A stretch of 64,000 nt of DNA from Protonemura montana (Eukaryota > Arthropoda > Insecta > Plecoptera > Nemouridae): the NCBI GenBank assembly GCA_947568835.1, contig OX387612.1, positions 11,782,001 to 11,846,000 on the forward strand, written 5' to 3'. This document shows positions 43,101 through 51,964 of the stretch, in pieces. A program made the position numbers and the translations under genes. The notes below the pieces were generated by a model. It had not been told where the DNA came from. It saw nothing but the letters and a program-made list of their open reading frames with translations, and searched no databases. Within the stretch, counting starts at the first letter, position 1. Each line of letters begins with the position of its first letter.

Positions 43101-46100
43101 CAACAGCATGGACTGCAAGCTTTATTTGGCAAGCCATGTCTTGAGCTGGACAACAGCATTGACTGCAAGCTTTGTTTGGCAAGCCATGTCTTGAGCTGGA
43201 CAACAGCATGGAGTGCAAGCTTTGTTTGGCAAGCCATGTCTTGAGCTGGACAACAGCATGGACTGCAAGCTTTGTTTGGCAGGCCATGTCTTGAGCTGGA
43301 CAACAGCATGGACTGCAAGCTTTGTTTGGCAAGCCATGTCTTGAGCTGGACAACAGCATGGAGTGCAAGCTTTGTTTGGCAAGCCATGTCTTGAGCTGGA
43401 CAACAGCATGGACTGCAAGCTTTGTTTGGCAGGCCATGTCTTGAGCTGGACAACAGCATGGACTGCAAGCTTTGTTTGGCAAGCCATGTCTTGAGCTGGA
43501 CAACAGCATGGACTGCAAGCTTTGTTTGGCAGGCCATGTCTTGAGCTGGACAACAGCATGGACTGCAAGCTTTGTTTGGCAAGCCATGTCTTGAGGTGGA
43601 CAACAGCATGGACTGCAAGCTTTGTTTGGCAAGCCATGTCTTGAGCTGGACAACAGCATGGACTGCAAGCTTTGTTTGGCAAGCCATGTCTTGAGCTGGA
43701 CAACAGCATGGACTGCAAGCTTTGTTTGGCAAGCCATGTCTTGAGCTGGACAACAGCATGGACTGCAAGCCATGTCTTGAGCTGGACAACAGCATGGACT
43801 GCAAGCCATGCCTTGAGCTGGACAACAGCATGGACTGCATGCTTCGAAACGTAAGTCCAGTTGATAGCGACTTCGCACTCAAATGCTCTCTTACCTTATT
43901 TTGAAAAGAGCATGCGTCCAGGGTTAGCTCACATACACTTGTTGAATCAGTGACGTCACCAGTGTGTAATTAGCACTAAACGGATATCAACAAGTTTGTG
44001 TAATTGTATATCATGGTCGTAATCACATTGTGGAGTGGGTCAACAATTTCTGAAGGATCGGTTTCCGATCTTAGACTCAGCGTTGTGTGCTTAAACTATG
44101 ACGACATGATCTACATTAATTATGCTTTTCCTTCTTTTGTTTCCCTTGGTAATAAGTTGTCAACAGAATGATTGATATCAGCATCTGCCTGCTCTGTCCA
44201 TGAATCATTCACGTTGATGACTTCAATATCACGGAATGAATCGCTGATTATTTATGCTTTGTTTTACGTGTAAGACTTTAACTTTATTTTATACAGCTCT
44301 TGCCTTGTTTGTCTTGTTGTAAACACCGGTCCTCGTGAGGTTACCGAAGTAAGTTCAGTTTCAACAGGATTCTAATACCTAATGATCTAATGATCTAATA
44401 CCTGACCCAGCGCAGTGTTGCTTAACTTTCATCCCTCCAACCTCTCTCCCGAACAGTACTGGTCATGTGTATGATGGTCACCCATCCAATACCTGACCCA
44501 GCGCAGTGTTGCTTAACTTTCATCCCTCCAACCTCTCTCCCGAACAGAACTGGTCATGTGTATAATGGTCACCCATCCAATACCTGACCCAGCGCAGTGT
44601 TGCTTAACTTTCATCCCTCCAACCTCTCTCCCGAACAGTACTGGTCATGTGTATGATGGTCACCCATCCAATACCTGACTCAGTGCAGTGTTGCTTAACT
44701 TTCATCCCTCCAACCTCTCTCCCAAACAGAACTGGTCATGTGTATGATGGTCACCCATCCAATACCTGACCCAGCGCAGTGTTGCTTAACTTTCATCCCT
44801 CCAACCTCTCTCCCAAACAGAACTGGTCATGTGTATGATGGTCACCCATCCAATACCTGACCCAGCGCAGTGTTGCTTAACTTTCATCCCTCCAACCTCT
44901 CTCCCAAACAGAACTGGTCATGTTTATGATGGTCACCCATCCAATACCTGATCCAGCGCAGTGTTGCTTAACTATCATCCCTCCAACCTCTCTCCCGAAG
45001 AGAACTGGTCATGTGTATGATGGTCACCCATCCAATACCTGACTCAGCTCAGTGTTGCTTAACTTTCATCCCTCCAACCTCTCTCCCGAACAGAACTGGT
45101 CATGTGTATGATGATCTCCCATCCAATACCTGACCCAGCGCAGTGTTGCTTAACTTTCATCCCTCCAACCTCTCTCCCAAACAGAACTGGTCATGTGTAT
45201 GATGGTCACCCATCCAATACCTGACCCAGCGCAGTGTTGCTTAACTTTCATCCCTCCAACCTCTCTCCCAAACAGAACTGGTCATGTGTATGATAGTCAC
45301 CCATCCAATACCTGACCCAGCGCAGTGTTGCTTAACTTTCATCCCTCCAACCTCTCTCCCAAACAGAACTGGTCATGTGTATGATGGTCACCCATCCAAT
45401 ACCTGACCCAGCGCAGTGTTGCTTAACTTTCATCCCTCCAACCTCTCTCCCAAACAGAACTGGTCATGTGTATGATGGTCACCCATCCAATACCTGACTC
45501 AGCGCAGTGTTGCTTAACTTTCATCCTTCCAACCTCTCTCCCAAACAGAACTGGTCATGTGTATGATGGTCACCCATCCAATACCTGACCCAGCGCAGTG
45601 TTGCTTAACTTTCATCCCTCCAACCTCTCTCCCGAACAGAACTGGTCATGTGTATGATGGTCACCCATCCAATACCTGACTTAGCGCAGTGTTGCTTAAC
45701 TTTCATCCCTCCAACCTCTCTCCCAAACAGAACTGGTCATGTGTATGATGGTCACCCATCCAATACCTGACTCAGCGCAGTGTTGCTTAACTTTCATCCT
45801 TCCAACCTCTCTCCCAAACAGAACTGGTCATGTGTATGATGGTCACCCATCCAATACCTGACCCAGCGCAGTGTTGCTTAACTTTCATCCCTCCAACCTC
45901 TCTCCCGAACAGAACTGGTCATGTGTATGATGGTCACCCATCCAATACCTGACTCAGTGCAGTGTTGCTTAACTTTCATCCCTCCAACCTCTCTCCCAAA
46001 CAGAACTGGTCATGTGTATGATGGTCACCCATCCAATACCTGACCCAGCGCAGTGTTGCTTTATCTCCCCTCTCTCTCGGTTTAACGGCTTATCATTCGG

Positions 46101-49100
46101 TCCTGATAGAAAATATAATATAATCTTCTCGTCTCAGATTTTTTCCCACGCAATTGATAAGACGCTGTTTCCACCTTGGCCTTTGTTCATCAGGAAGACA
46201 GAAATAAGATAAGGAAGGAACATGGCATTGTACCTGCACTTGGTTTTCATATCTTGACCACGCGTGTAATTATCACAGAGTAATTACACTTATTACAATT
46301 GCATTATCAATAATAAACAGATCAAAAAACGTTGAAAAGCTTGATAACGTGTTCGATTTGAATCCTGATTTATCTGAATCCATCCATGGTTACGCCCATA
46401 AGAGTAAAAATCAGAATTTTAGTAGCTCAAGTTCTGGTTTTTCAGTGGCTCGTTAAGTACTTAGCAAACCGTTAACAATCACAAATCATCTTCTCATTGG
46501 CTGTTGCTAAGCAATTAACAAACGCTCTTATAAATATATAAATATAAAACCCATTTAGAAAGAGTGAATTTTGATCTTTGATCTTGCCAGAAGTGATGAA
46601 CCTCTTTTTGATGAACATTATCGCCCTTTTCGCGATCGAAGTATTTATTTGTTTATTTATTTATTATTTTAAACGCATGTGAAACATCATAGATGCTAGC
46701 GCTCATCAAGGTCGCAAAACGCAACTGTCAAATAGGCAGAGTCAATAAAGCCCAGGAAGCGGACGTAAACATTCATATTTTTCAAATAAAACATCTAAAA
46801 CACATTTGACAGTTACATTGATTTCAAACCATCCTGTAGTCTTTGTTTCAAACCGTCATTGTGCAAGTAGTCACGAGTGATACGTCATTTTAGAAACGTC
46901 ACTTTCGCGCGAGCAGGAATTGAATTTGTAATCAATGTCCACGCACCGTTTACCTGTCATCAACTTTCAAAGGTACAATTTACGTTTAATAAAGCAATTA
47001 AGATAAGACTTTATTGTCGGCTCTTGTCAACTTCTGACTCCCAACTTGATGTCCAAGTACTCAAGTGAATTGTGCAGCTAATGCCCGATAACGCACACAT
47101 TTGAGCTGAACTTAATTTTAAGGTCAATTTAATCGATTGATTATTGTGTTTGACGACGCGCTGTTTTAACAGTGAGATTTGCGGCATAATTTAATGGCGT
47201 CGGTGAATGAGTGGATGATGATAAACTCAACCTAGCCTAGAAGGGGGGAGGGAAAAAACGGTGCCGGCATAAGGCCTACTCTTGTCGAAGACCAAGGGGA
47301 CCACCGGCTTAACGTCCCTTCCGAAGGACGGTACAACGTGAACAACAGGATTCCTTCACAAATCCATGCTGTCGAGAGGTTGATAAGCAAGGCGAGTAAA
47401 GTTGCTGTACTAACTTTCATCCCTCCAACCTCTCTCCCGAACAGAACTGGTCATGTGTATGATGGTCACCCATCCAATACTTGACTCAGCGCAGTGTTGC
47501 TTAACTTTCATTCCTCCAACCTCTCTCCCGAACAGAACTGGTCATGTGTATGATGGTCACCCATCCAATACCTGACCCAGCGCAGTATTGCTTAGCTTTC
47601 ATCCCTCCAACCTCTCTCCCGAACAGAACTGGTCATGTGTATGATGGTCACCCATCCAATACCTGACCCAGCGCAGTGTTGCTTAACTTTCATCCCTCCA
47701 ACCTCTCTCCCGAACAGAACTGGTCATGTGTATGATGGTCACCTATCCAATACCTGACCGAGCACAGTGTTGCTTAACTTTCATCCCTCCAACCTCTCTC
47801 CCGAACAGAACTGGTCATGTATTTGATGGTCACCCATCCAATACCTGACCCAGCGCAGTTTTGCTTAACTTTCATCCCTCCAACCTCTCTCCCGAACAGA
47901 ACTGGTCATGTATTTGATGGTCACCCATCCAATACCTGACTCAGCGCAGTGTTGCTTAACTTTCATCCCTCCAACCTCTCTCCCGAACAGAACTGGTCAT
48001 GTGTATGATGGTCACCCATCTAATACCTGACTCAGCGCAGTGTTACTTAACTTTCATCCCTCCAACCTCTCTCCCGAACAGAACTGGTCATGTATATGAT
48101 GGTCACCCATCCAATACCTGACCCAGCTCACGGATATGAGTTGTTACCTGGCCAAGATGAAACTGGCCGAAGAGCTTTTTTATCCCGACATGAAAATGCT
48201 GACTGTAAGTGTCGAAACCTCATGTGAATCACATGAAACTTCAAGCGCTAGATTGGTTGTCTAAATAATATCAAACAAAGTTTCTTATCAGTTGAGTATT
48301 TTTATAACAAAACCAACAAATGCATTGTTAATGTGATTCATTCAACTCAGTTATCGCTATTTGTCACAAATACTGAAAGCTACATCCTGTGGACCGGTGT
48401 TTCCCTGTGTAGGGTACGGGAAGAGTTCAGTCCGGGCACAAGATGCACTTTACTGGAGAGCTTCAAATAACTACCGGACATATTTCAGATTTATGATGGT
48501 TTTTAGACTCATGTCTACTTGATTTATCCTTAGCACTAGTTTTAAGAAAAACTATTTCAACTGGGTTTTGAATGCTAAGTAAAGGGCTACTAAATTTCCC
48601 GACGTTTCGCAACATTTACTAGTTACTTCTTCAAGGGTAAGAGCAGTTCTCATTAATGTTATGAAATAGTCCTATGACTTATAGTCTAGTTATAAAACTA
48701 GTGCTTACAAAAAAAAAACATTGAAGTTCACGTTACAAACGGGCAAGATTGCTGTCCAAGGGCACAACCTGGCCTTGAACAGCCAAAGCCTCTCATACGC
48801 TGGACCAGCCTTTTTTAATCACCTTCCTACTCATATAAGATGTGAGGAAGACGACGCAGCCTTTCAGCAAAGTCTTAAATAGTTTTTAATATCAAACCCT
48901 CTCTACTCAACAGCTGAGTATTTTCATATAAAAACTTAATTTATAATATTTTCATTTTATTGCATTGACTGTTTATATTATTGACTATGTTTATATCATC
49001 GATGTATGATCACCCAAACAATAAACAACATTAATTATGACACAGTCCTCATTAGAGGACTGCTCAAACCTCTGAAAAAGTAACTAGTATATGTTGCGAA

Positions 49101-50953
49101 ACGTCGGGAAATTTAGTAGCCCTTTACTTAGCATTCAAAACCCAGTTGAAATAGTTTTTCTTATATTTCAGATTTGTTTTTTTCAATTTTAAACATTGGC
49201 AACTTCATGTATTTTTTACACTTAAAACTGACAAAAATGTTGTCAGCTTTCCAACGATTCAAGTTGAGACGGCTGCTGTATATGAACAGTAAGAGATTAC
49301 ATTTAAAAATCAATGTTTTTTTTCTGTCTCAAACCTACTGTGTTTGTATGCTTACATTTTTAAGGTTCAAATTTGGTAAGGTTTACATTTTTTTCTGTTG
49401 TTTTACCATAAACCGATTCAGACGCGATTTTTTTCACTTAGGAAACTTGGTGATACAGATTTTATAGATGAGGCTTGGAAAACACCGGAAGAGAGGTTTT
49501 CACATAATACACATTTTTAGTTTTCAAGCAAAAATTAAGAGGGTAGTTGTTTGAATCACGTCCATCTTGTCAGGTGTCAACATTTCAACCCGTCTCGACT
49601 CGACCATCTAAGCTGTGTTGCCAACTCACATACCTACCCCCATCCCTTCCTATCAGGAGGGTCTTTGTTCGATTCATGTCCATCTTGTCAGGTGTCAACA
49701 TTTCAACCCGTCTCGACTCGACCATCTAAGCTGTGTTGCCAACTCACGTACCTACCCCCACCCCTTCCCATCAGGAGGGTCTTTGTTCGATTCATGTCCA
49801 TCTTGTCAGGTGTCAACATTTCAACCCGTCTCGACTCGACCATCTAAGCTGTGTTGCCAACTCACGTACCTACCCCCACCCCTTCCCATCAGGAGGGTCT
49901 TTGTTCGATTCATGTCCATCTTGTCAGGTGTCAACAATGATGCATCGATTTAATTTTCTTTTACTATTTCATCAGTTGGACTTATAAGTGTTTTAGATAT
50001 GAGTTAGAGCTCGACATGACGAATCTAAATCGATCAATTCTGACAGTCGACACGGTTCGGAAGAAAATATTGAAATCTTGAAATGCGTGGACAAAGTCCC
50101 ATTGTAAGAATAGCTTGATCCTCTGGTTGCTTTGTGGGATATTGTATAAAATGTATCGCAATTATTTGGGTGTCATGAGGTCACCGAAGTTAAGCAAGAC
50201 TGCGCAAGGTCAGGTATTGGATGGGTGACCATCATACACATGACCAGTTCTGTTCGGGAGAGAGGTTGGAGGGATGAAAGTTAGTACAGCAACTTCACTC
50301 GCCTTGCTTATCAACCTCTCGACAGCATGGATTTGTGGAGGAATCCTGCTGTTCGAGTTGTACCGTCCTTCGGAAGGGACGTTAAGCCGGTGTTCCCATT
50401 GGTGCTTTTCGACAGGAGTAGGCTACGTGCCGACACCCGGTTTCCCCTCCTCTTTTCTAGTCTAGGTTAGGTTGACCATCATCATCCACTCATTCACCGA
50501 CGCCATAAGACCAGTGCCGTGTATCAAAACTGAGCGTCGTTTAACAAAGCATATCATTAAAAAAAATGTCAACAATGGGTCCCTAAAGTGGGTCGAGCCT
50601 CAACGATAATCCACTCAACATTATAAACTTGTGAGTATAGTTTGGAAGAAGAAGAAACAGATTCATTGCATCCAATTCTAGTGATGTATGTTGATTTCGA
50701 CAACTAAACCATAATGCCAAGAACTATGACAGTCCCATTCGCCCATTTCGTTGTGATTATTTATAGCTTATTATTACCATTTGGTCGCGATAACCTCATG
50801 AAAAGATGATTAATTTCATAGCTGATAGAGTTTCAAACTAACCGGCTTTAACGGAGATGTGGCGGCAGCAGCTGACACCTTCCTGCCCACTTGAAAGTCG
50901 CCCTGACTCCCGAATACGCTGACCACGCTTCCAAACACGCTGCCTCGCGGCAT
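31027..50953 (-). CDS. SLC22-like: SLC22-family organic ion transporter, 11 coding exons
   Basis: Coding exons in transcript order: 50843..50953, 40949..41109, 39824..40016, 39199..39302, 37968..38122, 37410..37578, 35382..35606, 34576..34790, 34002..34183, 32605..32741, 31027..31111. They give 1737 nt and 578 residues with every phase preserved. Family hallmarks: TM1 followed by a large glycosylated extracellular loop, the loop-TM2 boundary FDLVCDDQWL, the MFS signature GYLADRFGRR (about 184-194), MEMVGPEKR, WFIPESARWL (298-307), the TM11 region around FPTAVRNVAMGACSTVARIG, and LPET (531-534) after TM12. The protein is a 12-TM plasma-membrane facilitator or exchanger of small organic cations, zwitterions or anions. 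The substrate cannot be read from sequence; Arg493 replaces the Asp typical of cation transporters. Intron 1 is 9.7 kb and mostly repeats. A TATATATGTTTCAG upstream of the ATG (near 51000) may be a 5'UTR acceptor. Confidence 0.94.
31139..31633 (-). repeat. 91-bp 5S-SINE head array, about 5 units (last intron of SLC22-like)
   Basis: Same unit as at 29515. It begins about 28 bp upstream of exon 11's acceptor and passes into the 15-bp array. Confidence 0.9.
31633..32244. repeat. 15-bp minisatellite, about 41 copies, nested in the 91-bp array
   Basis: The unit GTGTATGATGGTCAT is exactly the central part of the adjoining 91-bp unit. It gives long spurious open frames on both strands because 15 is a multiple of three. 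Confidence 0.93.
32400..32470. repeat. Single diverged relative of the 92-bp unit
   Basis: GCAATCACATGCAGTGAAAG and CAGCTGTTTCTG match the reverse complement of the array unit at 57850. Another single copy lies at 38225..38275. Confidence 0.5.
32915..33950 (+). repeat. 41-bp minisatellite, about 25 copies (intron 9 of SLC22-like)
   Basis: Same unit and orientation as 13355..13577. It fills most of the 1.26-kb intron and ends about 50 bp from exon 9. Confidence 0.92.
34225..34550 (+). repeat. 70-bp tRNA-like tandem repeats, about 4.5 copies (intron 8)
   Basis: Each unit carries TGGTAGTGAGAGCACCATG (D-arm/A-box-like), CTGCCTTGCATTCGGGAG (anticodon-arm-like with TGC) and CCAGGTTCGATCCTGG (B box in a perfect 5-bp stem). 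It resembles tandem partial tRNA-Ala genes, but no acceptor stem closes, so they are tRNA-derived repeats. Confidence 0.7.
34576..38122 (-). CDS. SLC22-like exons 5-8: TM3-TM8 and the central cytosolic loop
   Basis: Exon 5 completes DRFGRR and carries TM3 and part of TM4. Exon 6 starts GMEMVGPEKR and holds TM5-6. Exon 7 carries PESARWL and the cytosolic loop with many Lys and Asp (residues about 299-360, including TDEAKKLFLKTAKKNHVTIP). Exon 8 (YVNNCAYYGLSWNTGNLGGN...) holds TM7-8. A hAT element and microsatellite lie between exons 7 and 6, and inverted 68-bp arrays lie outside exons 5 and 7. Confidence 0.92.
34845..35350 (-). repeat. 68-bp minisatellite, about 7 copies (intron 7)
   Basis: SINE-body-derived unit in minus sense. 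It lies about 30 bp from exon 7 and about 55 bp from exon 8. Confidence 0.92.
35744..35791. repeat. (GCTAGT)n microsatellite, left part
   Basis: Interrupted by the hAT-like element and continued at 37031..37138. Confidence 0.9.
35792..37030. mobile_element. hAT-like DNA transposon (non-autonomous)
   Basis: The ends CAGGGACCCGAACCG and CGGTTCGGGTCCCTG are perfect 15-bp inverted repeats starting CAG and ending CTG. They are flanked by the same 8 bp AGTGCTAG on both sides (35784..35791 and 37031..37038), the duplication size of hAT elements. Subterminal GGTTCCGGTTCC repeats also fit. No transposase is visible, so it would need one in trans. Confidence 0.85.
36370..36672 (+). pseudogene. Possible LINE reverse-transcriptase C-terminal fragment inside the hAT element
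   Basis: A 99-residue open frame with NTRHKINYKLDKPAF, YRALPADLQIKKDK and FKIVLKNFLLEKCFY, the pattern of the short tail after the RT domain in many non-LTR elements ('LP..I......FK..LK.FLL'). No RT core lies upstream. This is pattern recognition only. Confidence 0.35.
37031..37138. repeat. (GCTAGT)n microsatellite, right part
   Basis: Continuation of 35744..35791 beyond the transposon, with GCTTGT variants. Confidence 0.9.
38381..39135 (+). repeat. 68-bp minisatellite, about 11 copies (intron 4)
   Basis: Plus-sense units with AGCCAACACAGTGTGTCAAA and GGCTAAGCGGTGGCCGGTCC. It exits through TTCGACAGGAGCAGGCTGCG, which matches the SINE body. It is inverted relative to 34845..35350, and the last units show a 136-bp higher-order repeat. 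Confidence 0.92.
39199..50953 (-). CDS. SLC22-like exons 1-4: N-terminus, TM1, glycosylated loop, TM2
   Basis: Exon 1 (MPRGSVFGSVVSVFGSQGDF...) is cytosolic. Exon 2 carries LTFDDVLPHLGGFGRYQKQI and then TM1 (about 64-85). Exon 3 encodes most of the extracellular loop, with four N-glycosylation sequons at Asn100 (NVS), Asn111 (NAS), Asn133 (NQS) and Asn149 (NST) plus three Cys, as in this family. It ends STTVTE, and exon 4 continues FDLVCDDQWL into TM2. Flanking introns hold the 118-, 70-, 50- and 91-bp arrays. Confidence 0.92.
39640..39690. repeat. 10-bp repeat GGATCCCATA
   Basis: Four to five imperfect copies of AGGATCCCAT. Confidence 0.7.
40045..40500 (+). repeat. 118-bp minisatellite, about 4 copies (intron 2)
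   Basis: The unit has CTCACGTACCTACCCCCACC, AGGAGGGTCTTTGTTCGATT and CAACCCGTCTCGACTCGACC. It starts about 30 bp from exon 3's acceptor. Same family at 49545 and, inverted, at 55846. Confidence 0.92.
40510..40905 (-). repeat. 70-bp minisatellite with unique flank, about 5 copies (intron 2)
   Basis: The flank GTGATAAAATCAACAAACTC precedes it, as at 15823. It ends about 45 bp from exon 2's donor. Confidence 0.9.
41167..43838 (-). repeat. 50-bp minisatellite, about 54 units (intron 1)
   Basis: The unit AAGCCATGTCTTGAGCTGGA, CAACAGCATGGACTGCAAGC, TTTGTTTGGC alternates with 36-bp units lacking the last 14 bases. It lies about 60 bp upstream of exon 2. Apparent frames of up to 629 codons are repeat artefacts. 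Confidence 0.93.
43839..44394. other. Single-copy intron sequence
   Basis: No gene seen. A 5S-SINE head scrap (CACCGGTCCTCGTGAGGTTACCGAAG) lies at 44324..44350, just before the next array. Confidence 0.5.
44395..46058 (-). repeat. 91-bp 5S-SINE head array, about 18 units (intron 1)
   Basis: Largest array of this family. Single-base variants (CCCAAACAG versus CCCGAACAG) are clustered in runs, showing local duplication of blocks. Confidence 0.93.
46059..47130. other. Single-copy intron sequence
   Basis: No exon recognised. CATTGGCTGTTGCTAAGCAA (46496..46515) followed by TATAAATATATAAATATAAA resembles a CCAAT plus TATA arrangement, but no coding frame follows. Confidence 0.4.
47135..48126 (-). 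repeat. 5S-headed SINE (minus) plus 91-bp array, about 8 units (intron 1)
   Basis: SINE tail and body at 47135..47412 (GACGACGCGCTGTTTTAACA, CCTTCCGAAGGACGGTACAA), followed by tandem heads as at 10640. The array stops at ...CTGACCCAG, immediately before the possible exon at 48127. Confidence 0.9.
48127..48496 (+). CDS. Possible orphan two-exon coding remnant on the opposite strand
   Basis: Segment 48127..48204 (after CCCAG, before GTAAGT) reads 26 codons including DMSCYLAKMKLAEELFYPDM. Segment 48413..48496 (after TTTCCCTGTGTAG) reads in matching phase HKMHFTGELQITTGHISDL-stop. Codon-like composition and splice signals suggest the end of an unidentified gene or captured gene fragment inside SLC22-like intron 1. 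I do not recognise the family. Confidence 0.25.
48490..49165. mobile_element. Long-TIR non-autonomous element, best copy
   Basis: About 120-bp inverted ends: left AAGAAAAACTATTTCAACTG ... CTAAATTTCCCGACGTTTCG ... ACTAGTTACTTCTTCAAGGG; right is its inverse. The 400-bp interior has no coding sequence. Relatives at 21060 and 22990. Confidence 0.7.
49170..49540. other. AT-rich intron sequence
   Basis: A 97-codon open frame (49174..49467) is hydrophobic and low-complexity with no family match. I see no real feature. Confidence 0.5.
49545..49936 (+). repeat. 118-bp minisatellite, about 3.3 copies (intron 1)
   Basis: Same unit and orientation as 40045..40500. Confidence 0.92.
50165..50545 (+). mobile_element. 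Full-length 5S-headed SINE
   Basis: The head is 5S rRNA-like: GAGGTCACCGAAGTTAAGCA, then GTCAGGTATTGGATGGGTGA (A box and C box). The body is ATGAAAGTTAGTACAGCAAC, CTTGCTTATCAACCTCTCGA, CCTTCGGAAGGGACGTTAAG, TTTTCGACAGGAGTAGGCTA. The tail is CACTCATTCACCGACGCCAT up to GCGTCGTTTAAC. The head places it among SINE3-type (5S-derived) SINEs. It is the only copy here with a single, unexpanded head and complete body, so it serves as the reference for the arrays. Confidence 0.82.
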
Positions 50954-51094
50954 CTTCTAGCAATCTCACCCGCTCAGCTGACCGGAGCGCCAACAACTGA
51001 AACATATATAGAAATCATATCAACTAGCTGTCAGTGGATGACAGGCTGATGACAAAGCTAGCTTGGAATGGCAGGGAGCTGAGAGTATACCCGG

Positions 51095-51480
51095 TGCCGG
51101 CACGCAGTTTTCTCCTGTCCAACAGCACCAAGGACCGGCCACCGCTTAGCCTTGTCACTTTGACACACTGTGTTGGCTGCTCCTGTCCAACAACACCAAG
51201 GTCAGGCCACCGCTTAGCCTTGTCACTTTGACACACTGTGTTGGCTGCTCCTGTCCAACAGCACCGAGGACCGGCCACCGCTTAGCCTTGTCCCTTTGAC
51301 ACACTGTGTTGGCTGCTCCTGTCCAACAGCACCAAGGACCGGCCACCGCTTAGCCTTGTCACTTTGACACACTGTGTTGGCTGCTCCTGTCCAACAGCAC
51401 CAAGAACCAGCCACCGCTTCGCCTTGTCACTTTGACACACTGTGTTAGCTGCTCCTGTCCAACAGCACCAAGGTCTGGTG
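51095..51480 (-). repeat. 68-bp minisatellite, about 5.5 copies
   Basis: Minus-sense SINE-body unit upstream of SLC22-like exon 1, entered through GTGCCGGCACGCAGTTTTCT. An inverted piece (GGTGGCCGGTCCTTGGTGCT) closes it at 51480..51505. Confidence 0.92.
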
Positions 51481-51584
51481 GTGGCCGGTCCTTGGTGCTG
51501 TTGGTGCTATTGATAATTGAGGTGATATATGAACAGTAAATCAGTCTCAAATATGAGTAATCAGCTAAATTATATATAAAAAAC

Positions 51585-51660
51585 GATGGTGGCTCCACCG
51601 AGTGGCAGTAAAGAAGTCATTTGGCTGTTATTTCTGGCGAAGACAGTTAACATCAGCGAC
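51585..51660. mobile_element. Decayed MITE half
   Basis: GGTGGCTCCAC, AAGAAGTCATTTGGC and GACAGTTAACATC follow the order of the right half of the palindromic MITE. Confidence 0.5.
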
Positions 51661-51752
51661 ATGGTAAAACGCTAGAACACTTGATAAAAACAATTGAAGT
51701 TTTATTTTCGTGCGTGTTTCTTTTGATTCACGCCGCACCGCACAGTGAAATT

Positions 51753-51785
51753 TATAAATAGCACTCGACGCGTGGGTTTCCAGTT
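51753..51785 (+). promoter_or_regulatory. TATA box and initiator
   Basis: TATAAATA at 51753..51760 and an initiator-like TTCCAGTTAG, whose A (51782) lies 29 nt downstream, the canonical spacing. An ATG at 51846 follows in good context (AAAGAATGCC) but its frame closes after 27 codons (51846..51929), just before the 60-bp array. Possibly the remnant 5' end of a gene truncated by the array, or a promoter of a non-coding transcript. Confidence 0.4.
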
Positions 51786-51964
51786 AGTAGGCAGTTATTT
51801 TGCGATAAGCTACGAAAACAGCTAGTAAACAAGGTAAACAAAAGAATGCCGGTGAATGTAGTACGCCAAGTAGATCCTTCGTGCGGCCGTTGTTGTTGGT
51901 CACTCTGTGTACCTCAAACTCAAGTTTGACAGCATTGGGAAGCATTTAAATGAGGTATGGAAAG

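Noticed and set aside
41989-43878. Long minus-strand open frames (up to 629 codons) rich in Cys and Gln
   Set aside because: They are frames through the 50-bp array; two or three frames are open at once and the period of 50 bp cycles the same peptides through all frames. No start context, domain or codon bias.
49174-49467. 97-codon plus-strand frame as a gene
   Set aside because: Low-complexity, Phe/Leu-rich AT-biased translation, no family features, and no splice or promoter support.
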